DNA of 24,946 bases from CAYLZO01 sp964387775 (lineage in GTDB: Bacteria > Chloroflexota > Anaerolineae > JAAYZQ01), in contig CAYLZO010000048.1 of the NCBI GenBank assembly GCA_964387775.1, positions 1 to 24,946 on the forward strand, read 5' to 3'. Both the position numbers and the translations under genes were made by a program. The notes under the pieces are model-generated. The model did not search any database, had not been told where the DNA came from, and was given only the letters and a program-made list of their open reading frames with translations. How positions within the stretch are numbered: position 1 is the first letter of the stretch; every line of letters starts with the position of its first letter. This document shows positions 1 through 8,131 of this stretch, in pieces.

Positions 1-50
1 TGACCTCCCCACGTCAACCTCCTTTCGATTTTGTCACAGTACACTTTTTT

Positions 51-122
51 GAATCACGAATGGCACCAATGAACGAATAGCACGAATTTGATCGAAGCAG
101 CATCCGTGGCATTCGCGGATTC
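51..122. repeat. Imperfect palindromic intergenic repeat
   Basis: The left arm (51-71) and the right arm (101-122, read on the opposite strand) share the same order of short blocks: GAATC, then CGAATG, CAC and ATG. The spacer also carries copies of the word ACGAAT. This makes a loose inverted repeat with no coding potential. It ends about 30 bp before the terminator of the leftward RNA. I cannot tell whether it is a mobile repeat or just a degenerate array. Confidence 0.4.
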
Positions 123-154
123 GTAAAATGCGTGCTTGAAACCTGACGGTCAAT

Positions 155-181
155 AAAAAAAGCCCCCCGTGCCCGGGAGGC
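155..181 (-). terminator. Intrinsic terminator of the leftward small RNA
   Basis: On the minus strand an 8-bp GC-rich stem (174-181 with 162-169, one G-U pair) has a 4-nt loop and is followed at once by seven T residues (161 down to 155). It ends the unit that starts near 337. Confidence 0.75.
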
Positions 182-337
182 TCTGCCCTCGATGGTAAGC
201 GGTGACTACACGACCCACGCTCCCACTTCTCCCCAGCACGACTCATCGCCCCTCCCAAGGAGGAGCTGCTCAAGGAGAAGCGCCAAAGCGAATTTTCGTC
301 GGTTCTTGACTCTTGTCTCTTTCATCTTGATCTCCGT
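155..337 (-). ncRNA. Structured small RNA, 6S-like candidate
   Basis: A leftward unit of about 180 nt is bounded by a good promoter (344-372) and an intrinsic terminator (162-181 plus T tract), with no convincing ORF. The predicted RNA folds into one long rod. The apical hairpin pairs 259-266 with 248-255 around a 3-nt loop. Outward, 267-270 pairs with 235-238, 274-280 with 226-232, 287-290 with 218-221, and 296-299 with 210-213. Beyond this comes a larger unpaired bubble, and then possible closing pairs 323-326 with 191-194. Length, rod shape with a central bubble and stand-alone transcription match 6S RNA, which binds sigma-A RNA polymerase. No conserved primary sequence proves this. A cis-acting leader for a gene left of the window is the main alternative, but the terminator lies well before any gene. 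I am confident of a transcribed structured RNA and only moderately of the 6S identity. Confidence 0.5.
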
Positions 338-343
338 GGCCCC

Positions 344-372
344 AGTGTACCATAGTTTCCCAACCTGGTCAA
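344..372 (-). promoter_or_regulatory. Sigma-70-type promoter of the leftward small RNA
   Basis: On the minus strand the -35 box is TTGACC (367-372) and the -10 box is TACACT (344-349), with an exact 17-bp spacer. The expected start is near 337. It lies back to back with the galT promoter, and the two -35 boxes are only about 7 bp apart. Confidence 0.7.
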
Positions 373-379
373 GCATTTT

Positions 380-408
380 TTCGAAAACTTGCCTGTTTGG
401 TGTATAAT
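380..408 (+). promoter_or_regulatory. Putative galT promoter
   Basis: A perfect -10 TATAAT lies at 403-408, with only a weak -35 (TTCGAA, 380-385) at 17 bp. Transcription would start near 415, giving a short leader of about 27 nt before the galT start codon. The weak -35 suggests a helper protein or low basal activity. Confidence 0.55.
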
Positions 409-441
409 GGTCGGTGACATGGGAGAAAGGAGCTAAGAACA

Positions 442-1464
442 ATGCCAGAACTGCGCAAAGATCCGGTGTTGGGCCGCTGGGTCATCATCGCCACCGAGCG
501 GGCCAAGCGCCCCTCGGACTTTGGGGTCCAACGGGAGGAGAAAAAGCCGGGGCCGTGTCCTTTTTGCGAGGGGCAGGAAGCCAAGACGCCCACCGAGATC
601 TATTCTGTGCGGGAACCCGGCACGGCACCCGGTACGCCCGGCTGGCAGGTCCGCGTCATCCCCAACAAGTTCCCAGCCCTGACCAACCACGGCGCGCTTG
701 ACCGCGAGGGGGTAGGGCTCTGTGACATGATGAACGGCGTCGGCGAACACGAAGTTATCGTCGAGACGCCGGACCACGACCAAGATCTGGCCGACCTCAC
801 GGCTGAGCAGACCGCCGGCGTCTTGGAGACCTATCGGCGGCGCATCGTAGACCTGGCTGCGGACGAGCGGCTCAAGTACGTCCTGATCTTTAAGAATCAG
901 GGCAAGATCGCCGGTGCCTCACTGCAACACGCTCACTCCCAGCTCATTGCCACACCCATCACACCCAAGCGGGTCAAGGAAAAGCTGAATGGAGCCAGGG
1001 AGTATTTCGAGTACAAGCACCGCTGCCTCTTCTGCGACTATATCAAGCAAGAGAGCGAGTGGTTCGGGGAGCGGCTGGTGGCCGAGACGGATCACTTTGT
1101 CGCCCTCGCGCCCTTTGCCGCCCGCTTCCCTTTTGAGACGTGGTTCCTGCCCAGGCGCCACGCCTGCGATTTCACCTACATCGAGGATGACGAGATCGCG
1201 GATCTGTCCCACCTACTCAAGCTGATTTTGGGCAAGGTTCGCGCCGCGCTGAACGATCCGCCTTTCAACTACGTGCTGCACACGGCGCCCTTCCGCCGGC
1301 CGCGCGGCGGCTATTGGACGACCATCGAGGAGGACTATCATTGGCACATCGAGCTGATCCCACGCCTAACCCGCGTCGCCGGCTTTGAGTGGGGATCGGG
1401 CTTTTACATCAACCCCACGCCGCCGGAGGACGCCGCCCAGATCCTGCGCGAAACAGAAGCCTGA
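442..1464 (+). CDS. galT: Galactose-1-phosphate uridylyltransferase
   Basis: GalT transfers UMP from UDP-glucose to galactose-1-phosphate through a histidine-UMP intermediate, the second step of the Leloir pathway, in the cytoplasm. The 340-residue product has the expected family length. Cys39-Pro-Phe-Cys42 supplies the usual N-terminal metal-binding pair, and a second CxxC (CLFC) lies about 55% of the way along. The catalytic segment reads His163-Ala-His165-Ser-Gln. His165 is the predicted nucleophile, and alanine replaces the proline usual in the HPH motif. A C-terminal HWHIE motif fits the HIT-type fold. The ATG is preceded by AAAGGAG at good spacing. The only other Leloir gene in the window is galK, 5.5 kb downstream, so the two are not in one operon. 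degV follows 30 bp after the stop. Confidence 0.93.
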   Translation: MPELRKDPVLGRWVIIATERAKRPSDFGVQREEKKPGPCPFCEGQEAKTPTEIYSVREPGTAPGTPGWQVRVIPNKFPALTNHGALDREGVGLCDMMNGVGEHEVIVETPDHDQDLADLTAEQTAGVLETYRRRIVDLAADERLKYVLIFKNQGKIAGASLQHAHSQLIATPITPKRVKEKLNGAREYFEYKHRCLFCDYIKQESEWFGERLVAETDHFVALAPFAARFPFETWFLPRRHACDFTYIEDDEIADLSHLLKLILGKVRAALNDPPFNYVLHTAPFRRPRGGYWTTIEEDYHWHIELIPRLTRVAGFEWGSGFYINPTPPEDAAQILRETEA

Positions 1465-1494
1465 GCGATAGAGCTACCCGGAAAGTGAATTGTC

Positions 1495-2350
1495 ATGTCG
1501 ACCATTGCCATCGTCACCGATACTGACGCCAGCCTGCCAGACGAGTTGGCGGCCCGACACGGCATCCGCCAGGTGCCCATCAACGTGCACTTTGGCGAGG
1601 AGACGCTGCGGGCAGGCGTGGATATCGACGATGGCGCCCTCTTTGCCCGCGTGGAGCGCGAGGGCCGGTTGCCGACGACGTCAGCGCCCTCTCCGGGGCA
1701 GTTCGCCGAGGCATATCGGGCCGCGTTGGCGGCCGGCGCGGAGCGGGTCGTCTGCTTTTGCGTCAGCGGGGCAGTCAGCGCCACCTACAACGCTGCCGTG
1801 CTCGCCTGTGACCTCGTGCCTGAGGGTGACGTCACCGTCGTGGACACGCGTAACCTATCCATGGGGCAGGGGTTCATGGTCCTGGCTGCCGCCGAGGCCG
1901 CCGAAGCGGGCGCCTCCGTGGAAGAGATTATCGCCCGGGCCCGGGAAGTGGGCGCCCGGACGCACATCTATGGCACGCTGTCTACCCTCAAGTACCTGGT
2001 CATGAGCGGTCGCATCGGCCATCTGGCCGCCGGCATGGGCACGCTGCTCAACGTCAAGCCGATCCTGACCCTGCGCGACGCCAGGCTCGACCTGCTGGAG
2101 CGGGTCCGCACCCGGCGCAGGGCCTGGGCGCGCGTCATCGAGTTGACGGCCCAGGCCGCCGGTGGGCGGCCCCCATCGAGCGGCTGGCCGTGGTCCACGT
2201 GGATGCCCCAGACGAGGCGCGTCGGTTCCAGGCGCAGCTCTGCGCCTCCCTGCCCTGCCCCGATCGGGTGTTGATGGCCGAACTGACGCCGGGCCTGTCC
2301 GTTCACGCGGGGGCCGGCATGGTGGGTGTAGCCATCGTCACCAGCCTCTT
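1495..2350 (+). pseudogene. DegV family fatty-acid-binding protein, frameshifted near 2165
   Basis: DegV proteins bind a fatty acid. In bacteria with FakA they deliver it for phosphorylation and phospholipid synthesis. The frame starting at 1495 encodes the typical N-terminus (IAIVTDTDASLPDE), the conserved PTTSAPSPGQF segment, the SGAVSATYN lipid-head-group motif and the TLSTLKYLVMSGRIG motif. After AQAAGG (about 2160) this frame becomes nonsense and stops at 2274. The rest of the family C-terminus (PIERLAVVHVDAPDEARRF, then LSVHAGAGMVGVAIVT) continues in the next frame from about 2169. One base appears missing in a G/C run at 2164-2174. The family end is reached near 2340, where the IS3 remnant begins, so the last residues may also be replaced. 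I see no strong ribosome binding site. It could be a real pseudogene or a consensus error in a G/C run. Confidence 0.8.
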
Positions 2351-3173
2351 ACGAGGAATCTCTTTGACTCGCCGTCAAGCATACCGCAAAAGCGTGGGAA
2401 GGCTGAAAGACCATTATATTGGCCAAAGTTGGTCGTCCAACGAGCCATCAAAGCATCTGGCAAGCGGGCCAATTTGGTGGCGCAGATGGAAGATATCGAG
2501 CCCTTTCAGGTGATGTATACTGATTTCACGGAGTTGAGATTCGCGGACGGAAGGCGGAAAGCCTACCTGATTCCGATCCTCGGACATGCCACCAAGATGG
2601 TGTATGGCTGGGCCGTGGGTGAAACGACGGATACGCCCCTGGCTCTGAAAGCCTGGCAGCGAGCGCAGGACACTTTGCAGCGGCTCGGCATCCGCTATGC
2701 GGGCATGATTCTGCACCAGGATCAGGACCCGGTCTTCACCAGCTATGCCTGGGTGACGCAGTTGTTGCGCAAGGATGGCGTGCGACCGTCGTACGCCTTG
2801 CGGGGCGCCAAGGACAATCCAGAGATGGAATCCTTCATCAGTCGCTTCAAGACGGAGGGGAACTCGCTGTTCCTGGACGCTACCACCCTTGCGGAGTTGG
2901 ATACGGTCGTCGAGGGGCGGATGGGTTATCACAACCAGGAACGGCGACACTCGGCTCTTGGCTATGTGGCGCCGAGGGTGTACGTCGATCAGGTGCTGAA
3001 TGACAGGGGAAAGGGATCGTGAGCGGTGGCTGTGGACAGTGTGGACAACTCGCAAACGACGGCGACTTGATCACACTGCCCACAGCCCTACGACGGCGGG
3101 CTCCTGTAGCCCGAAAATCAGTTCCGGAGTATCACAATAAACAGAGGTCAACATGGTACAACTTTTGGGGTCA
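2350..3173 (+). mobile_element. Left-truncated IS3-family insertion sequence
   Basis: The unit holds the C-terminal part of an IS3-type transposase and a right terminal repeat at about 3155-3173. Read inward, that repeat begins TGACCCCAAAAGTTGTACC, a form typical of IS150/IS3-group ends. No matching left terminal repeat, no orfA and no N-terminal HTH part of orfB are present, so the left side was lost. The left junction cannot be fixed precisely. It lies between the end of DegV homology (about 2340) and the first recognisable transposase residues (about 2375). Confidence 0.75.
2375..3022 (+). pseudogene. IS3-family transposase OrfB, catalytic part only
   Basis: This is the integrase-like (rve) domain that cuts and joins transposon ends. 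The acidic triad is intact: Asp in MYTDFTE (codon 2522), Asp in HQDQDP (codon 2720) and Glu in MESFISRF (codon 2828). There are 65 residues between the two Asp and exactly 35 between the second Asp and Glu, the D-35-E spacing of the IS3 family. The YHNQERRHSALGY motif near the C-terminus is also family-typical. The reading frame is open from 2162, but upstream of about 2375 it is a shadow of degV. A complete OrfB is about 270-290 residues, and here roughly 215 remain, without the N-terminal DNA-binding part. Transposition from this copy is not expected. Confidence 0.85.
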
Positions 3174-3525
3174 ACCCCACATCGTAGACGTTTGCCCCGT
3201 GGCCGATCAGGTTATCGAAACACCACACCCGATCCGGTGCTTCGACGTACCAGCCCCGATACCCCCGATCAATCGTGGTCAAGATGTCCTCGTAGTTTTG
3301 CTCAATGACGTACCCTGGGAGGTTTAAGTACATCGCCCAACTCTCGCCATCAAAGCGCGTGATCGTATCCCGCTCAAAGAACCAGACGTTGCCCGAACGG
3401 TCGGTGACGATGCTATAGATGCAACGGTTGAGTTGATCGGTATGGTCAGCCCACGTTCCGTCGGGGGCGATCTCGATTACGCCGCCCTCCGTCTGCGGGT
3501 CGTAGGGCAGATAGGGCCTAACCAA
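3148..3525 (-). pseudogene. Propeller-type secreted protein, C-terminal fragment
   Basis: The minus-strand frame encodes two repeats of the kind seen in two-component-regulator propellers and related beta-propellers: GNVWFFERDTITRFDGESW, and IAPDGTWADHTDQ just before it. Residues encoded by about 3174-3511 are genuine. The apparent first residues come from the 89-bp repeat (3512-3600), and the last nine (GLTPKVVPC) come from the IS3 right end at 3173. It is the continuation of the 4016-3601 fragment, interrupted by the repeat, with its C-terminus removed by the IS. No function can be assigned beyond a beta-propeller fold. Confidence 0.65.
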
Positions 3526-3600
3526 CGAAATCCTGGCACATTGAGCAAGGATTTTGGGGCAACATTGGCCCTTTTGGTTCCGGCTTTGCCGGGTTAGGGC
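3512..3600 (+). mobile_element. MITE-like 89-bp repeat, copy 1
   Basis: The element begins TAGGGCCTAACC and ends GGGTTAGGGC, which are imperfect inverted termini. It contains a perfect 5-bp hairpin CCGGC-TTT-GCCGG near its right end and an internal inverted pair (AAATCC / GGATTT). A second copy lies at 22893-22982 in the opposite orientation. The two are similar over their whole length, sharing for instance the ACGAAATCCTGG block, the ATTGAGCAAG block and GCCCTTTTGGTTCCGG. It encodes nothing. It sits inside the reading frame of the leftward propeller gene and introduces its stop codon. No transposase of its own is visible, so it would be moved in trans. Confidence 0.7.
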
Positions 3601-4016
3601 TTACAAATTCCCAGCCAGGTGTGGCCCGCCACATTCACCGCGATTCCAGTGAAATACCGGGGGGATTCGTAGCCAAAGTCTTCCACGGTATACGTCATCC
3701 ACTCTCCGTTGACAGCAAATTGTACAGCGTGCCCTCCGCTCAGAAACCACATGTCGCCGGTGATGATGTCCTGGTCCAAGACCCCAGGACTGATCGGGGT
3801 TCCTTCTCCATCCTCAGTGTAAGTGATCCACAAACCGGCGGGGGTCCGAGTTACTTGGGCGTCATTCACCATATGGGCTGACACAACCGTGTAACGAGAA
3901 CCGGGAAGAGATGGTCGAGAAAGCGGTTCAATCGTTCCTTCCCTGCTTTGCAAGGCCAACAACCCCACCAGAGCGAACACTATCCCACCGACTGCCCACC
4001 AACGATAACTGCTCAT
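3594..4016 (-). CDS. Membrane-anchored propeller-type protein, N-terminal fragment
   Basis: The 140-residue product starts MSSYRWW and has one hydrophobic segment at about residues 8-22, a signal anchor or uncleaved signal peptide, so the rest would lie outside the membrane. The exported part carries repeats such as GLWITYTEDG and NGEWMTYTVED, which resemble beta-propeller blades. The frame runs into the 89-bp repeat after HTWLGI and stops within three codons (CKP, stop). The gene resumes on the other side of the repeat. The AGAGGGG sequence upstream of the ATG is an acceptable ribosome binding site. As it stands, a truncated product would be made, and I regard the locus as a broken gene. Family and substrate are unknown. 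Confidence 0.55.
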   Translation of the reverse strand: MSSYRWWAVGGIVFALVGLLALQSREGTIEPLSRPSLPGSRYTVVSAHMVNDAQVTRTPAGLWITYTEDGEGTPISPGVLDQDIITGDMWFLSGGHAVQFAVNGEWMTYTVEDFGYESPRYFTGIAVNVAGHTWLGICKP

Positions 4017-4085
4017 CCGTCTGCCCCTCTTGACGGTCTCACCTTCCGTTCCGCCTCTGTCATCTCGACCACAATTCTCACGGTC

Positions 4086-4094
4086 ATTGTATCA
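4086..4094 (-). promoter_or_regulatory. Possible extended -10 promoter for the broken propeller gene
   Basis: The minus strand reads TGATACAAT, an extended -10 element, about 70 bp before the ATG at 4016. No -35 box stands at 16-18 bp. A TTGACC lies closer, at only 13 bp. This is weak evidence. Confidence 0.3.
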
Positions 4095-4253
4095 CATACT
4101 GCCTGGTCAATCACCAGGATCGCGGTGAGTCAGGGAGTAGAGCGCAAAACTGTAGGGCGATTTTCCAGGGCTCGCGCAGGATTTGACAATCCGCCGCGAG
4201 CTATTCGGCGAGCGTCCCACATTTCTGCGGTATACTCCTCGCCGTCGCGGAAT

Positions 4254-4282
4254 TTGCAGTCTCGGCTGAAATCGTGTATAAT
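4254..4282 (+). promoter_or_regulatory. Promoter of the ABC transporter ATPase gene
   Basis: TTGCAG (4254-4259) and a perfect TATAAT (4277-4282) are separated by exactly 17 bp. Transcription should start near 4289, leaving a long leader before the gene at 4578. The interval 4017-4253 upstream contains no gene that I can support. Confidence 0.65.
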
Positions 4283-4288
4283 CTTCCC

Positions 4289-4577
4289 AATGTCGTGTCC
4301 CTGTTTAGTCGTCGCCGTGAGGGAAGCGCAGGGACGATTGTCGCTCGAGTCTTCCGCTGCTGGCGCGAGGGAGGTGAGAGAGGAGCACAACTGCCGTGCA
4401 CGCCCGTGCGGGCCGGGTTTGCCGTGGATTCCACAGCCTGCGGTAACACACGATCGACCTTTTCTTGGGACGTTGGGGAACGGTTTTGGCAATGAGTCCC
4501 ACACCTGGCGAGTGGCCGGGCGTGACCGAAAAGTTCTGTCTCCATCGTCTCGACCTACAATAAGGAGAAAACTGAAA
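4289..4577 (+). other. Long untranslated leader of the ABC ATPase gene
   Basis: About 290 nt lie between the predicted start point and the ATG. The region has short inverted repeats, for example GGGAC near 4467 with GTCCC near 4495, but I do not recognise the core of any known riboswitch, RNase P, SRP RNA or tmRNA in it. No terminator-like hairpin with a T tract is present, so if it regulates, it would do so at translation or through a bound protein. Confidence 0.35.
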
Positions 4578-5678
<1,101 letters not shown>

Positions 5679-5700
5679 ACCGGCGCCCAGTTTGAGATGC

Positions 5701-5742
5701 ACAAGGCACAATTCTCGCATCGGGAATTGTGCCTTGTTTTTT
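5701..5742 (+). terminator. Strong intrinsic terminator after the ABC ATPase gene
   Basis: A perfect 14-bp stem (5701-5714 with 5724-5737) has a 9-nt loop and runs into a T tract at 5736-5742. It separates the transporter gene from apgM. The T tract overlaps the apgM ribosome binding region. Confidence 0.9.
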
Positions 5743-5756
5743 AGGAGATGACGAAT

Positions 5757-6977
5757 ATGGCAGATTTTGAAGTGATGCGCGAGTTGCAGGTCCCTGCGGA
5801 AACCAAGATTGTGCAGTTGGTCCTGGACGGGTTGGGGGGACTGCCCCGCGAGCTGGACGGCAAGACCGAGCTAGAGGCGGCCCACACGCCCAACCTCGAT
5901 GCCCTGGCGGCCCGGTCCCAACTGGGGCTGGCCGTGCCCGTAGGCCCGGGCATCACCCCCGGCAGCGGCCCGGCCCACCTCTCCCTCTTTGGCTACGACC
6001 CGCTCAAGTACGACGTAGGCCGGGGCGTGCTCTCGGCACTGGGCATCGGCTTCGATCTTCAGCCCGAAGACGTGGCTGCCCGCGGCAACTTTTGCACCAT
6101 CGACGAAAACGGTCTCATCACCGACCGGCGGGCGGGCCGCATCCCCACCGAGCTCAACGAAAAGCTGGTCGCCCTGCTCCGCGAGATCGAGTTGCCCGGC
6201 GTCCAGGTTTTCGTCGAGACGGTCAAGGAGTATCGCTTCGTGCTCGTGCTGCGCCCCACCGAGGGGCAGACCCTCCACGCCAACATCGCCGACACCGACC
6301 CGCAGCAGACGGGCGTCCCCTCCCTGCCGGCCGGGGCCCGCGACGAGGCCTCGGAGGCGACGGCGGCCCTGGTCAATCAATGGATCGAGGCCGCCCGCGA
6401 GGTCCTGAGCGACCATCCCCCGGCCAACTCGCTGAACCTGCGGGGGTTTGCCAAGGACCCCGGCTTTCCCAAGTTCCCCGACGTCTTTGGCCTCAGGGCC
6501 GCGGCCATCGCCACCTATCCGATGTACAAGGGCGTGGCCAAGCTGGTCGGCATGGAGGTGCTGGACGTGGCCGGGGAGATGGTCGAAGACGAGGTCGAGA
6601 CCCTTCGCGAGCACTGGGACGCCTACGACTACTTTTTCTTCCACGTCAAAAAGATCGACTCGGCCGGCGAGGATGGGGATTTCTCGCGAAAGGCCGCCGT
6701 CATCAGCCACGTGGACGAGGTCGTGGTGCCCGCCCTCCTGAAACTGGACCCCGACGTGCTCATCGTCACCGGCGACCACTCGACGCCGTCGTCGCTGAAA
6801 AGCCACTCCTGGCATCCCGTGCCGACCCTGTTGTGGAGCCGCTACTGCCGGCCCGACGGTGTGAACGACTTTGGCGAGCGAGCCTGCGGGCGGGGCAGCC
6901 TGGGCGTGTTCCCCGCCACCGACGAGCTGCCACTGGCCCTGGGTCACGCCATGCGCCTGACCAAGTATGGGGCCTAA
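5757..6977 (+). CDS. apgM: 2,3-bisphosphoglycerate-independent phosphoglycerate mutase, archaeal type
   Basis: ApgM interconverts 3- and 2-phosphoglycerate in glycolysis and gluconeogenesis through a phosphoserine, using two divalent metals of the alkaline-phosphatase fold. The 406-residue product has the family length. It shows the first metal site in LVLDGLGG, the nucleophile segment GSGPAHLSLFGYDP (Ser70), and the C-terminal metal site GDHSTPSSLKSHSWHPVP (Asp340, His341). An ATG at 5748 is in frame but touches the AGGAG at 5743-5747. The ATG at 5757 has 9-nt spacing and is the better start. Its stop codon overlaps the start of galK by 11 bp, so the two are probably translated together. Confidence 0.92.
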   Translation: MADFEVMRELQVPAETKIVQLVLDGLGGLPRELDGKTELEAAHTPNLDALAARSQLGLAVPVGPGITPGSGPAHLSLFGYDPLKYDVGRGVLSALGIGFDLQPEDVAARGNFCTIDENGLITDRRAGRIPTELNEKLVALLREIELPGVQVFVETVKEYRFVLVLRPTEGQTLHANIADTDPQQTGVPSLPAGARDEASEATAALVNQWIEAAREVLSDHPPANSLNLRGFAKDPGFPKFPDVFGLRAAAIATYPMYKGVAKLVGMEVLDVAGEMVEDEVETLREHWDAYDYFFFHVKKIDSAGEDGDFSRKAAVISHVDEVVVPALLKLDPDVLIVTGDHSTPSSLKSHSWHPVPTLLWSRYCRPDGVNDFGERACGRGSLGVFPATDELPLALGHAMRLTKYGA

Positions 6978-8112
6978 GCCCTCAGACCGGTCCAGTCTTG
7001 TCTTCCGGGAGCGGTTCGGTCGCTCGCCTGAGGGCGTGTTCCGCGCGCCGGGGCGGGTCAACCTGATCGGCGAGCACACCGACTACAACGATGGCTTTGT
7101 GCTGCCCTTGGCCATCGACCTGGCCGTGTGGGCGGCGGCGGCCCGGCGGCGCGACCGCCAAGTCCGGCTCGTGGCCCACACCCTGGAGCGGGAGACGGAC
7201 TTTTCGCTAGACGATCCGGTGCCGGACGACCTGGAGCGCTGGAGCAACTATGCGCGGGGGGTGCTGGCTCTCCTGGAACGGGCGGGCCATTCCCTCACCG
7301 GCCTGGACCTGGTCTACGGCGGCAACGTGCCCATCGGCGCCGGACTGAGCTCGTCGGCGGCGGTGGAGGTGGCCGTGGCGGCCGCCGCAAACCACCTCTT
7401 TGACCTCGGCGTGCCGGGCCTGGAACTGGCCCAGATCTGCCAGCAGGCCGAGCACGAGTTCGCCGGCACCCAGTGCGGCCTGATGGACCAACTCATCTCG
7501 GTGATGGGCCGGGCGGGCCACGCCCTGCTGCTCGATTGCCGCCACTTTTCCTGGGAGCCGGTCGCCATGCCGGAGGATGCCGCCATCGTGGTGTGTGACA
7601 CGAGCAAACGCCGGAGCCTGGCCGGCTCGGCCTACAACGAGCGGCGGGCGCAGTGCCAGGAGGCCGCCCGCCTGCTCGGCGTGGCTGCTCTGCGGGACCT
7701 AGACGTGGCCACGTTTGAGGTCCGGGCCGGCGACCTGCCGCCGTTGCTGGAGAAACGCTGCCGCCACGTGGTCTATGAGAACGCCCGCACCCAACGCGCC
7801 GCCGGGGCTTTGCACCAGGGCGACGTGGCCACTGCGGGCCGGCTGATGGACGAGTCGCACGCCAGCCTGCGCGACCTGTACGAGGTCAGTTGTGAAGAAC
7901 TGGACCTGATGGCAGCCCTGGCCCAGTCGCAGCCGGGCTGCTGGGGGGCACGGATGACGGGCGCCGGCTTTGGCGGCTGCGTCGTGGCCCTCGTGGCGGA
8001 TGCAGCGGTCCCCGCCTTTGTCGAGACGGTGGCAGAGCTGTACGAACGCCAGGCGCTGCGCACGCCCAGCCTCTACGTCTGCCAGGCCGCAGACGGTGCA
8101 GGCCCGGCGTAG
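6967..8112 (+). CDS. galK: Galactokinase
   Basis: GalK phosphorylates alpha-D-galactose at C1 with ATP, the entry reaction of the Leloir pathway, in the cytoplasm. The 381-residue GHMP kinase carries the galactokinase signature GRVNLIGEHTDYNDG (residues 29-43), the ATP-binding PIGAGLSSSAA (122-132), the predicted catalytic base Asp174 in GLMDQLIS, and the third GHMP motif RMTGAGFGGCVVAL near the end. The ATG lies inside the end of apgM (11-bp overlap), and no better start exists. The product feeds GalT, whose gene is upstream in a separate transcription unit. The histidine kinase gene begins 20 bp after the stop. Confidence 0.95.
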   Translation: MGPKPSDRSSLVFRERFGRSPEGVFRAPGRVNLIGEHTDYNDGFVLPLAIDLAVWAAAARRRDRQVRLVAHTLERETDFSLDDPVPDDLERWSNYARGVLALLERAGHSLTGLDLVYGGNVPIGAGLSSSAAVEVAVAAAANHLFDLGVPGLELAQICQQAEHEFAGTQCGLMDQLISVMGRAGHALLLDCRHFSWEPVAMPEDAAIVVCDTSKRRSLAGSAYNERRAQCQEAARLLGVAALRDLDVATFEVRAGDLPPLLEKRCRHVVYENARTQRAAGALHQGDVATAGRLMDESHASLRDLYEVSCEELDLMAALAQSQPGCWGARMTGAGFGGCVVALVADAAVPAFVETVAELYERQALRTPSLYVCQAADGAGPA

Positions 8113-8131
8113 AACACTTGAGCATTCTCTG

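Noticed and set aside
155..337. T-box leader instead of a stand-alone RNA
   Set aside because: I see no T-box core sequence, and the terminator is followed by repeat DNA rather than a gene within the window. This remains possible only if a gene starts just left of position 1.
4289..4577. Riboswitch, SRP RNA or RNase P RNA in the long leader
   Set aside because: None of the conserved cores I know (for example the GGAAG tetraloop-type SRP apex or the RNase P GAGGAAAGTCC block) is present.
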